From JAVDCA01 sp963819385 (GTDB lineage: Bacteria; Pseudomonadota; Alphaproteobacteria; Rhizobiales; Xanthobacteraceae), in assembly GCA_963819385.1 (NCBI GenBank), contig CAWFVV010000001.1, positions 744,001 to 808,000 of the forward strand: a stretch of DNA of 64,000 nucleotides. Direction: 5' to 3'. Below, one piece after another: positions 18,633 to 26,880 of this stretch (its first letter is position 1; each line of letters opens with the position of its first letter). Below the pieces are notes generated by a model, which was not told where the DNA came from, ran no database searches, and worked only from the letters and a program-made list of their open reading frames with translations. Both the position numbers and the translations under genes were made by a program.

Positions 18633-20402
18633 ATGGCAACCAAGCTGAAGGAAGTCGACGCCGTCATGGTCGGCATGGGTTGGACCGGCGCCATCATGGC
18701 GCGCGAGCTGACCAAGGCCGGCCTCACGGTGGTCGGGCTCGAGCGCGGTCCCGACCGCATCCCGAAGGAGGAGTTCACGCTCACCCAGTTGCGCGACGAG
18801 CTGCGCTACGTGCAGCGCATCGAGCTGATGCAGGACAATTCGCTCGACACCATCACGTTTCGCAACGAGCCGGAGGAGCTGGCGCTGCCGATCCGCCGCA
18901 TCGGCGCGTTCCTGCCGGGCGAGGGCGTGGGCGGTTCCGGCATCCACTGGGGCGGGCTGCACTGGCGCTTCCTGCCGACCGATTTCCACATCCGTCGCGC
19001 GCTCACCGAGAAATACGGCGCCAAGGCCATTCCGGACGACATGACGATCGCGGATTGGCCGGTGACCTACGACGAGCTCGAGCCGCACTACGACCGCTTC
19101 GACAAGCTATGCGCCGCCTCGGGCCAGGCCGGCAACCTGCGCGGCAGCACGGTCGCGGGCGGCAATCCTTTCGAAGGGCCGCGCAGCGACGACTATCCCA
19201 ACAAGCCGATCAAGACCGGCCTCGGGCCGGGGATCTTCCGCGACGCCGCCAAGAGCCTCGGCTATCACCCGTTCCCGCTGCCGGTCGCAACTGCAAGCGC
19301 TCCGTACGTCAATCCGGAGGGCATCACGCTCGGACCCTGCGAGTACTGCGGCCACTGCAACCGCACGGCCTGCGAGTCCAATTCCAAGGCCTCGGCGAAC
19401 GTCAACGTGATGCCGGTGCTGCGGGTCGATCCGAAATTCGAGCTGCGCACGCGCTCCTTCGTCAGCCGGCTCATCTACGACAAGGCGGCGAAGAAAGTGA
19501 CCGGCGTCGCCTACACGGACCTTCGCACCGGTGAGGAATTCGAGCAGCCGGCCGGCATCGTGGTGCTGTCGAGCTTCGTGTTCGGCAACACGCAGCAATT
19601 GCTGCTCGCCGGCATCGGCGAGCCGTACGATCCCAAGACCGGCAAGGGCGTGGTCGGCAAGAACTACGCCTACCAGTTCGAGGCCGGCGGGACGGCGTTC
19701 TTCGAGGACAAATGGATGAACCCGTTCATCGGCGCGCCCGGCATGTCGGTCGCGATCGATGACTTCAACGGCGAGAATTTCGACCACGGCGGGCTCGGCT
19801 TCTTCGGCGGCGGTTACATCGCCTGCAACAATGGCGGGGCGCCGCCGATCGGCTCGCGTCCGGTGCCGCACGGGACGCCGCGCTGGGGCTCGGACTGGAA
19901 GCGCGCGACCGTCAAATGGTATCCGCACGCGACCAACTTCAATACGCAGGGGTCCGTCTACGCCAACGCCAAGAACTTCATGGACCTCGACCCGACCTAC
20001 CGCGACGCGCTCGGCCGGCCGCTGATCCGGCTCACCTACAATGGCACCGACAACGACCACAAAATGTCGCGCTACCTGCTGTCCAAGCTCGACGGGATCA
20101 TCAAGGCGATGAATCCAACCCACTACGAGCTGCATCAGCGGCCGAAGAACTTCACGATCGTGCCCTACCAGTCGACCCACAATACGGGCGGCACCATGAT
20201 GGGGACGGATCCGAAGTCGAGCGTCGTGAACCGCTACCTGCAGTCCTGGGACGCGCACAATCTGTTCGTGATGGGCGCCTCGGTGTTCCCGCAGCAGCAC
20301 GGCTACAACCCGACCGGCACGGTCGGGGCGCTCGCCTATTGGTCGGCGCAGGCCATCGCGACCCAATATCTCAAGAACCCCGGTCCCCTGGTGCACGCAT
20401 GA
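18633..20402 (+). CDS. GMC family oxidoreductase, FAD subunit of a gluconate dehydrogenase-like complex
   Basis: Flavoprotein of 589 residues. The FAD loop is MVGMGWTGAIMARELTKAG, with Glu at the end of strand 2 in LERGPD. The catalytic-site block THNTGGTMMG and the C-terminal QQHGYNPTGTVGALAYWSA are typical of the membrane-bound gluconate/2-ketogluconate/fructose dehydrogenase group. A Cys-rich stretch (CEYCGHCNRTACE, about residue 232) may bind a metal centre. It has no signal peptide, as expected for export with the TAT subunit. Substrate is not predictable. ATG 18633 follows a GGGGAGG ribosome site. Confidence 0.92.
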   Translation: MATKLKEVDAVMVGMGWTGAIMARELTKAGLTVVGLERGPDRIPKEEFTLTQLRDELRYVQRIELMQDNSLDTITFRNEPEELALPIRRIGAFLPGEGVGGSGIHWGGLHWRFLPTDFHIRRALTEKYGAKAIPDDMTIADWPVTYDELEPHYDRFDKLCAASGQAGNLRGSTVAGGNPFEGPRSDDYPNKPIKTGLGPGIFRDAAKSLGYHPFPLPVATASAPYVNPEGITLGPCEYCGHCNRTACESNSKASANVNVMPVLRVDPKFELRTRSFVSRLIYDKAAKKVTGVAYTDLRTGEEFEQPAGIVVLSSFVFGNTQQLLLAGIGEPYDPKTGKGVVGKNYAYQFEAGGTAFFEDKWMNPFIGAPGMSVAIDDFNGENFDHGGLGFFGGGYIACNNGGAPPIGSRPVPHGTPRWGSDWKRATVKWYPHATNFNTQGSVYANAKNFMDLDPTYRDALGRPLIRLTYNGTDNDHKMSRYLLSKLDGIIKAMNPTHYELHQRPKNFTIVPYQSTHNTGGTMMGTDPKSSVVNRYLQSWDAHNLFVMGASVFPQQHGYNPTGTVGALAYWSAQAIATQYLKNPGPLVHA

Positions 20403-20761
20403 AAATGCTCGGATCGGCCGCGCTCGGCGCGGCCATACTTTTTATGTCTCTGCAGGCCGATGCGGCCGACGTCGAACACGGCAAGCAGGTGTTTGCGACG
20501 TGTGCGGCCTGCCATACCGAGAAGCCGGACGCGATCGGGCCGAGCCTCAAGGGGGTGGTGGGGCGCAAATCGGGCGCGCTCGACGATTTTCGCTACTCGG
20601 GCCCGATGCGGCGGGCGAATCTCGTTTGGGACGACATGACCCTGCGTCAGTTCGTAGCCAATCCGCAGGCCAAGGTCCCTGGAACCCGGATGCCGTTCGA
20701 CGGCTTGAGCGGTCCGAAAGATGTCGATGACGTCGTGGCTTACCTGGCGACCCTGAAGTAG
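20399..20761 (+). CDS. Periplasmic cytochrome c (mono-heme), electron acceptor of the GMC complex
   Basis: Class I cytochrome c of 120 residues with a signal peptide (MKMLGSAALGAAILFMSLQADA), one CAACH heme site and an axial Met in GTRMPFDG. The GRKSGALDDFRYS segment is typical of cytochrome c2/c550-like proteins. Its ATG overlaps the flavoprotein stop (ATGA), so the three genes form one operon. The usual partner is a tri-heme, membrane-anchored cytochrome; here a small soluble mono-heme protein takes that place. Confidence 0.92.
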   Translation: MKMLGSAALGAAILFMSLQADAADVEHGKQVFATCAACHTEKPDAIGPSLKGVVGRKSGALDDFRYSGPMRRANLVWDDMTLRQFVANPQAKVPGTRMPFDGLSGPKDVDDVVAYLATLK

Positions 20762-20917
20762 CGCCTTATCGGGGGCGGCCGCGGCGCCCGCCGGAGCCGG
20801 GCCGGGCGTAGTGGCAAAGCACGCCAGGATCGTGTAGACAGCCCGCCGGCTGCCTATATGGCGGCCAGGACCGGCCCGGGGGCGCCGGGGCGCTTCATTT
20901 CCAACGGACAAGGCTCA

Positions 20918-21286
20918 ATGCACACGGTCGTTATCGTGGTCCACCTCATGCTGGTTCTGGCGATGGTGGGCGTGATCATGCTGCAGAAGTCGGAGGGCGG
21001 CGGCCTCGGCATCGGGTCGTCCGGCGGCTTCATGAGCAGCCGCGGGACCGCCAACGTGCTGACCCGGGCGACCGCGATCCTGGCGGCCGGATTTTTCCTG
21101 ACCAGCCTGGTGCTGTCGATCATCGCGGGCCATGAGCGCAAGCCGTCCACGGTCGTTCCGATCCCGGCCTCGCAGAGCGGCGCGCCGGCCGCGCCCGCGG
21201 CGCCGGCTGATCAGGGCGGCGGTGGGGTGCTCAACCAGCTCCAGCGCGGCCCGCCGTCCGCCCCGCAGGTTCCGCCGTCGAAATAA
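20918..21286 (+). CDS. secG: Preprotein translocase subunit SecG
   Basis: Small membrane subunit of the SecYEG channel, 122 residues. Two hydrophobic helices (HTVVIVVHLMLVLAMVGVIM and ATAILAAGFFLTSLVLSII) flank the conserved cytoplasmic loop LQKSEGGGLGIGSSGG. The C-terminal 50 residues are Pro/Ala/Gly-rich, as in other alphaproteobacterial SecG. ATG 20918 is chosen because it starts exactly at the first helix; an upstream ATG would add 20 unconserved-looking residues. pyrG normally follows closely but here lies 2.7 kb away beyond an opposing tctBA pair. Confidence 0.95.
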   Translation: MHTVVIVVHLMLVLAMVGVIMLQKSEGGGLGIGSSGGFMSSRGTANVLTRATAILAAGFFLTSLVLSIIAGHERKPSTVVPIPASQSGAPAAPAAPADQGGGGVLNQLQRGPPSAPQVPPSK

Positions 21287-21327
21287 GGCGGATCGCGGGG
21301 GCACGCAAACCCGAGCCCTGAACGCAG

Positions 21328-21353
21328 ATAGGCCGCGGCGAGCCGCGGCCTAT
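21328..21353. terminator. Hairpin between convergent secG and tctA
   Basis: The arms ATAGGCCGCGGC (21328-21339) and GCCGCGGCCTAT (21342-21353) form a 12-bp perfect stem about 40 bases after the secG stop. No long T run follows, so termination is inferred from position and stem strength. Confidence 0.55.
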
Positions 21354-21383
21354 GCAAATCTTCAGCCAGTATTCTTGGAAGGA

Positions 21384-21407
21384 TCCCGCGAGCGATCGCT
21401 CGCGGGA
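21384..21407. repeat. Perfect 24-bp palindrome between secG and tctA
   Basis: TCCCGCGAGCGA followed by TCGCTCGCGGGA is fully self-complementary with no spacer. It lies just after the end of tctA on the opposite strand and may be the terminator of tctA, or a protein-binding site. Confidence 0.6.
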
Positions 21408-21418
21408 ACCGGTCCCGT

Positions 21419-22984
21419 TCACTCGGCGGCGAGCGGCTGCTCGACGTCCGATTGCGCCGGCGTCCCCTTCTTCCCCGGCCTGAGGCGGAAGTAGATCTGG
21501 CCGCCGATCAGGATCACGCACAGCGCGATGAACACCGCGCTGATCGGCCGCTCGATGAACACCAGGATGTCGCCGCGCGAGATCAGCATGGCGCGGCGGA
21601 AGTTCTCCTCGAAGCGCGGCCCGAGCACGAAGCCGAGCAGGATCGGCGCCGGATGGAAGCCGAGCCGCAGCAGGATGTAGCCGAGAATGCCGATCACCAG
21701 CACCTCGCCGACCTGGAACATGTCGTTGTTGGCCGCGTAGACGCCGATGCAGACGAAGAACATCGCGCTCGGGTAGAGGAACTTGTACGGGATGGTGAGG
21801 AGCTTCACCCAGATGCCGATCAGCGGCACGTTGAGCAGCACCAGCATGATGTTGCCGATCCAGAAGCTCGCCACCAGGCCCCAGAACACGTCCGGATGCT
21901 GGCTGATGAGCTGCGGTCCGGGCACGATGCCCTGGATCATCAGGGCGCCGAGCAGCAACGCCATCACGGCGTCGCCCGGAATGCCGAGGCTCATGGTCGG
22001 GATGAAGTCGCCCTGGACCGACGAGTGGGTCGAGGTTTCGGGCGCGACCACGCCTTCGATCATGCCGGTGCCGAACTTCTCCGGGGTCCGCGAGATCTTC
22101 TTCTCGGTCGCGTAGGCGACGAACGACGCGATGGTCGGCCCGGTGCCCGGGATCAGGGCGCACAGGCTGCCGACGATCGTGCCGCGCAACATCGGGAAGA
22201 TCGACCGCCTGATGTCCTCCCGCGTGGGGCGCATGTCGCGCAGGCGGACGTTGGTATACATCGTGTTGATTTCGGCCTGCTGGTTCACGCTGTTCATGAA
22301 CTCGGCGACGCCGAACAGGCCGAGCGCGAGCGCGATCAGCTCGACGCCGTCGTCGAGCTCGGTGATCCCGAACGTGAAGCGCTCGGCACCGGTCTCGATG
22401 TCGGAACCGACGATGCCGAGCATCAGGCCGAGCACCGTCATGGCGACGCCCTTGATCGGCGAGCCGCGCGCCAGCGTCGAGCCGGCGAGCAGGCCGAGCA
22501 GCATCAGCGAGCAGATTTCCGCCGGGCCGAATTGCAGCGCGATCCGCACCAGGATCGGCGAGAGGAAGATCATCTCGGTGATGCCCCACGACGCGCCGAC
22601 GAACGACGCCATCACGGTGACGCCGAGCGCGACGCCGCCGCGCCCTTGCCGCGTCATCGGGAAGCCGTCGAGACACGTGACGGCGTGTGGTGGATGGCAC
22701 GGTAGATTGAGCAGGATCGAGCAGATGGCGCCGCCGTACTGGGCTCCGTACATCACGGCGCCGAGCATCACGATCGCGCCGACCGGCTTCATGCCGAAGG
22801 TGAGCGGCAGCAGGATCGAGATGGTGGCGAGCGGCCCCATGCCCGGCAGCACGCCGACCATGTTGCCGATCAGCACGCCGATGAAGCACCACAGCAGATT
22901 GATCGACAGGTGCGACCAGGTGGTCGGATCGTAGATGATGACTGAGAAGCCGTGTGCAAGGTCCGTGATGGCTGTCGTAATCAC
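21419..22984 (-). CDS. tctA: Tripartite tricarboxylate transporter large permease TctA
   Basis: Twelve-helix-type secondary transporter subunit of about 521 residues. The N-terminal signature GNMVGVLPGMGPLATISILLP and the second half SLCALIPGTGPTIASFVAYA are the two pseudo-symmetric TctA motifs. It imports organic acids handed over by a Bug/TctC receptor, driven by an ion gradient. GTG 22984 overlaps the tctB stop (GTGA), giving translational coupling. The C-terminal 20 residues are hydrophilic. No tctC is adjacent; the Bug-type receptor at 2209 is the only candidate in this window. Confidence 0.93.
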   Translation of the reverse strand: MITTAITDLAHGFSVIIYDPTTWSHLSINLLWCFIGVLIGNMVGVLPGMGPLATISILLPLTFGMKPVGAIVMLGAVMYGAQYGGAICSILLNLPCHPPHAVTCLDGFPMTRQGRGGVALGVTVMASFVGASWGITEMIFLSPILVRIALQFGPAEICSLMLLGLLAGSTLARGSPIKGVAMTVLGLMLGIVGSDIETGAERFTFGITELDDGVELIALALGLFGVAEFMNSVNQQAEINTMYTNVRLRDMRPTREDIRRSIFPMLRGTIVGSLCALIPGTGPTIASFVAYATEKKISRTPEKFGTGMIEGVVAPETSTHSSVQGDFIPTMSLGIPGDAVMALLLGALMIQGIVPGPQLISQHPDVFWGLVASFWIGNIMLVLLNVPLIGIWVKLLTIPYKFLYPSAMFFVCIGVYAANNDMFQVGEVLVIGILGYILLRLGFHPAPILLGFVLGPRFEENFRRAMLISRGDILVFIERPISAVFIALCVILIGGQIYFRLRPGKKGTPAQSDVEQPLAAE

Positions 22985-23538
22985 ATGACGCTCCACGAGA
23001 AGAATTTCAGGACGGGCATCGGGATTTGCAGCACGAAGTGGAAAAGCAGCACGCCGAACACGGTGATGAGGAGCGACATCAAGACGCTGCCGATCCAGGT
23101 GGCATTGTGATCGCCGAGCGAGGCGACGAAGACGCAGGCGAAGGTCGCGGGAGCGAGGCCGCCATAAGTGCCGAAGACGATGAACAGCATCGGGCTCGCC
23201 AGGATGCAGCCCCAGGCGAACCACTGCGGGCTGGGAGGCAGGATGTCCTCATCCTCTCCGTCGGGCACGCCGACTGCCGTCAATGCGATCGCGATGCCGA
23301 GACCGATCAGGATGACGCCGAGCGCGGTGGGCAGGAAGCCCGGCCCCATGTGCATCAGCGTCCCGAGCGAATAGGACGGCCCGTGGAACGCCATGACGGC
23401 GCCGAAAAACATCATGAAGGCGCCGGCGTAGAAGTCTCGCTTGCGCAGCAGGCGCAGGCTGAGCCCATGTGAACGCGCGGGCTCGTTTGACGAGCTCAAG
23501 GTTTTCCTCCTCAGCGTGATTTGGCCAGCAACCGTCAC
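22981..23538 (-). CDS. tctB: Tripartite tricarboxylate transporter small permease TctB
   Basis: Small membrane subunit of 185 residues with four predicted helices, starting with RDFYAGAFMMFFGAVMAFHG and GPGFLPTALGVILIGLGIAIAL, the characteristic TctB opening. The first 33 residues are basic and hydrophilic. It directly precedes and overlaps tctA. The pair lies between secG and pyrG on the opposite strand, a place where relatives usually have no transporter genes. Confidence 0.9.
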   Translation of the reverse strand: MTVAGQITLRRKTLSSSNEPARSHGLSLRLLRKRDFYAGAFMMFFGAVMAFHGPSYSLGTLMHMGPGFLPTALGVILIGLGIAIALTAVGVPDGEDEDILPPSPQWFAWGCILASPMLFIVFGTYGGLAPATFACVFVASLGDHNATWIGSVLMSLLITVFGVLLFHFVLQIPMPVLKFFSWSVM

Positions 23539-23961
23539 AGCCCCTGGCGCGGCGAGATCAGCTTTCCTGATTAAACGATTGATAGGTCAGATGCCAGCGG
23601 AATGGTAGCGGGCCGGAGGCTGCAAGTCTGGCGATTTCCGGCGCGGCGTGGTGACGCGGCCGGTGTCGGCAGCGTAGGGTAGCGATGGCGCGGCTCCTCG
23701 CCCCCCAGGGGTGATCTGCCGAAGGTGACCCAACGGGAACGACGCTGACATGCTTGGCCCGGCGGGCCGTGCGGGGCGGTCGGGCCGAGCGAGCGCCCGG
23801 AAGGGGCCGCCCGCGCGCCTCATGCGTCGCGTCCATGTCCGATGTTAATGCGTTGGAATTACGCCGAATTTACCGCGACGCTAATCTTGGCTGGGGAAGC
23901 GGCAAGATTTTTGCTCAGGGCCCTCGTCGAATCGACCCGGTGGGGCTACATGTTGGGTCCC
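23539..23961. other. Intergenic region between tctB and pyrG (divergent)
   Basis: 423 bases without a supported gene. The middle is very GC-rich; the last 100 bases before pyrG are more AT-rich (GTTAATGCGTTGGAATTACG region, near 23845) and are the likely site of the pyrG promoter, though no clear -35/-10 pair stands out. The tctBA promoter should lie near 23550-23600, where the sequence is also AT-richer. I see no operator or riboswitch. Confidence 0.4.
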
Positions 23962-25590
23962 ATGGCGCGGTACATTTTCATCACCGGCGGCGTGGTGTCC
24001 TCACTTGGCAAGGGTCTCGCATCGGCAGCGCTCGGCGCGTTGCTGCAGGCGCGCGGGTATAGCGTGCGGCTACGCAAGCTAGACCCGTATCTCAATGTCG
24101 ATCCCGGGACCATGTCGCCCTACCAGCACGGCGAGGTGTTCGTCACCGACGACGGCGCCGAGACCGATCTCGACCTTGGTCACTACGAGCGTTTCACGGG
24201 CCGTCCGGCGAGCCGCCAGGACAACATCACCACGGGGCGCATCTACCAGGAGATCCTCGCCAAGGAACGGCGCGGCGACTACCTCGGTGCCACCATCCAG
24301 GTGATCCCGCACGTCACCAACGCGATCAAGGATTTCGTGCGCGAGGGCAACGACGGCGTCGATTTCGTCCTGGTCGAGATCGGCGGCACGGTGGGCGACA
24401 TCGAGGGCCTGCCGTTCTTCGAGGCGATCCGGCAGCTCGGCAACGAGCTGCCGCGCCATAGCGCGATCTACATCCATCTCACGCTGCTCCCGTTTATTCC
24501 GTCGGCCGGCGAGCTCAAGACCAAGCCGACCCAGCACTCCGTCAAGGAGCTCCGCTCGATCGGCATCCAGCCCGATATCCTGCTCTGCCGCACCGATCGG
24601 CCGATCCCGCCCGAGGAGCGGCGCAAGCTCGGCCTGTTCTGCAACGTGCGCGAAAGCGCCGTGATCGAGGCGCGTGACGTCGACAACATCTACGCGGTGC
24701 CGGAGGCCTACCACGCGGCCGGGCTCGACACCGAGGTGCTGGCGGCGTTCGGCCTCGAGGCGCCCCGCGCGCCGGCGCTTGGACGCTGGGAGACCATCAA
24801 CGAGCGCATCCGCAACCCGGAAGGCGACGTGACGATCGCGATCGTCGGCAAGTACACGGGCCTCAAGGACGCCTACAAATCGCTGATCGAGGCGCTCTCG
24901 CACGGCGGCATCGCCAACCGCATCAAGGTCAAGCTCGACTGGATCGAGAGCGAGGTGTTCGAGCGCGAGGATCCGGCGCCGTTCCTCGAGCACGTCAACG
25001 GAATCCTGGTGCCGGGCGGTTTCGGCCAGCGCGGCGCCGAGGGAAAGATCCGCGCCGCCCGGTTCGCGCGCGAGCGCAAGGTGCCGTATTTCGGCATCTG
25101 CTTCGGCATGCAGATGGCGGTGGTCGAGGCGGCGCGCAATCTGTGCGGCATCGCGGACGCGAACTCGACCGAGTTCGGCCCGACGGACGAGCCGGTGGTC
25201 GGCCTGATGACCGAGTGGCTCAAGGGCAACGAGCTGCAGAAACGCGGGTCAAGCAGCGATCTCGGCGGCACCATGCGGCTCGGCGCCTACGCGGCGCTGC
25301 TCGCGCGCGGCAGCCGCGTCGCGGACATCTACGGCGCGACCGAGATCTCCGAGCGCCATCGCCACCGCTACGAGGTCAACACTAACTACAAGGGCCGGCT
25401 GGAGCAGCGCGGCATGCGCTTCTCCGGCATGTCGCCGGACGGCGTGCTGCCGGAGATCATCGAATACGACGACCATCCGTGGTTCATCGGCGTCCAGTAC
25501 CATCCGGAGCTCAAATCGCGGCCGTTCGAGCCGCACCCGTTGTTCGCCTCGTTCATCGGCGCGGCGGTGGAGCGCAGCCGGCTAGTGTAG
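23962..25590 (+). CDS. pyrG: CTP synthase
   Basis: Makes CTP from UTP, ATP and glutamine. 542 residues with both domains complete: the N-terminal amidoligase (ITGGVVSSLGKGLASA P-loop, DPYLNVDPGTMSPYQHGEVF) and the C-terminal class I glutaminase, with the nucleophile in GICFGMQ and the His/Glu pair in QYHPELKSRP. ATG 23962 gives the canonical MARYIFITGGV start; a longer frame begins at 23842 but is not family-like. In relatives kdsA follows closely; here it is 36.8 kb downstream. Confidence 0.98.
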   Translation: MARYIFITGGVVSSLGKGLASAALGALLQARGYSVRLRKLDPYLNVDPGTMSPYQHGEVFVTDDGAETDLDLGHYERFTGRPASRQDNITTGRIYQEILAKERRGDYLGATIQVIPHVTNAIKDFVREGNDGVDFVLVEIGGTVGDIEGLPFFEAIRQLGNELPRHSAIYIHLTLLPFIPSAGELKTKPTQHSVKELRSIGIQPDILLCRTDRPIPPEERRKLGLFCNVRESAVIEARDVDNIYAVPEAYHAAGLDTEVLAAFGLEAPRAPALGRWETINERIRNPEGDVTIAIVGKYTGLKDAYKSLIEALSHGGIANRIKVKLDWIESEVFEREDPAPFLEHVNGILVPGGFGQRGAEGKIRAARFARERKVPYFGICFGMQMAVVEAARNLCGIADANSTEFGPTDEPVVGLMTEWLKGNELQKRGSSSDLGGTMRLGAYAALLARGSRVADIYGATEISERHRHRYEVNTNYKGRLEQRGMRFSGMSPDGVLPEIIEYDDHPWFIGVQYHPELKSRPFEPHPLFASFIGAAVERSRLV

Positions 25591-25624
25591 GGCATAGCCT
25601 CAGCGCATCAGCATAATCTCACCG

Positions 25625-25730
25625 CGTCATTGCGAGGCGTGCGAAGCACGCCGAAGCAATCTCGCTCCGTTTGCACCTGCGTCGGCGGATCGAGATCGCT
25701 TCGTCGCCCTGCGGGCTCCTCGCGATGACG
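25625..25730. repeat. Solo palindromic repeat doublet, TCATTGCGAG...GAAGCAATC family
   Basis: Forward half CGTCATTGCGAGG...CGAAGCAATC and reverse half GATCGCTTCG...CTCGCGATGACG surround a spacer with GCACCTGCG. This is the same architecture as the doublets beside the GIY-YIG gene (4107-4200, 4532-4660) but with no gene attached. It lies between pyrG and the 3' end of the giant repeat-protein gene. Confidence 0.85.
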
Positions 25731-26880
25731 TTGATTCTCAGCCCGTATTGGCGTGCCAGTTGCTGCCGCCGGGGCTGGGCAGGGTCGAGGACCCGGTGAC
25801 GGAGGTGCCGCTCATGGTGAAGATCAGCGGCGCGCCGCTGCTGTTGTTCTGGAAGAGCAGCTCCGGCTGACCGCCGCCGTTGTAGTTGCCGGCGCCGATC
25901 AGCGTGAAGCCGGCACCGGGGCTCGCGAGCGTCGTGGTCGACGTGACCGAGGTGCCGTTCATGGTCCAAATCTGCGGCGCGCCCGTGACGGTGTTCTGGA
26001 ACAGGAGGTCGGCCTTGCCGTCGTGATTGAAGTCGGCGGTGCCGACGAGCTTCACGCTCGCGCCCGGGTCGCTAAGCGTCGCGGCGGCCGTGATGGTGGT
26101 GCCGTTCATCAGCCAGACCTGCGGCGTGCCGTCGGTGTTCTGGAACACGATGTCGGACTTGCCGTCGCCATTGAGGTCGCCGGTCGCGGCGAGGTGCCAG
26201 CTCGAACCCGGATCGGGCAGCAGGGTCGTGGCACTGACCGCGGTCCCGTTCATGGTCCAGATCATCGGCGTCCCGTCCGAGTTCTGGAACAGGAGATCGG
26301 GGTTGCCGTCGCCGTTGAAGTCGCCGACCGCGTCCAGCGACCAGGATGAGCCCGGGGTGGCGAGCGTGGTCGACGACGTGACCGACGTGCCGTTCATGGT
26401 CCAGATCATCGGCGCGCCGGTCGTGCTCTGGAACACGAGGTCCGAATTGCCGTCGCCGTTGAAGTCACCCGAGCCCACCACGCGCCAGCCCGTACCCGGG
26501 CCGGACAGCACCGTTTCCGACGCGACCGTCCCGTTGTTGATGAGCGCGATCATGGCGTTGCCGGCGTTGGGGTCGGTGATGCCGTGGCCGCGCCCGCCGC
26601 CGCCGCTGGTCGGCGGCGCGGTGTCCTGGAATACGATGTCGGAGGTCAGATCGCCGTTGAAGTCGTTCTTGGCCGAGGAGACGTTGACGGTCGTGGCCGC
26701 GCTCGCCGTGCTGTTCGAGGCCGCCCCGTCGTTCACGGTCCACGTGATGGTGCGCGTCGGGTTGGCGCCGCTGTTGCTCTGGTTCGGTCCGGAGCTGAAG
26801 GTCACGCTGTCGAGCACGCTCGCATAGTGGGCGAGCGTGTCGGAGCCGCTGAGCAGCAGCGTCTCGCTCGTCGAGTTGTA

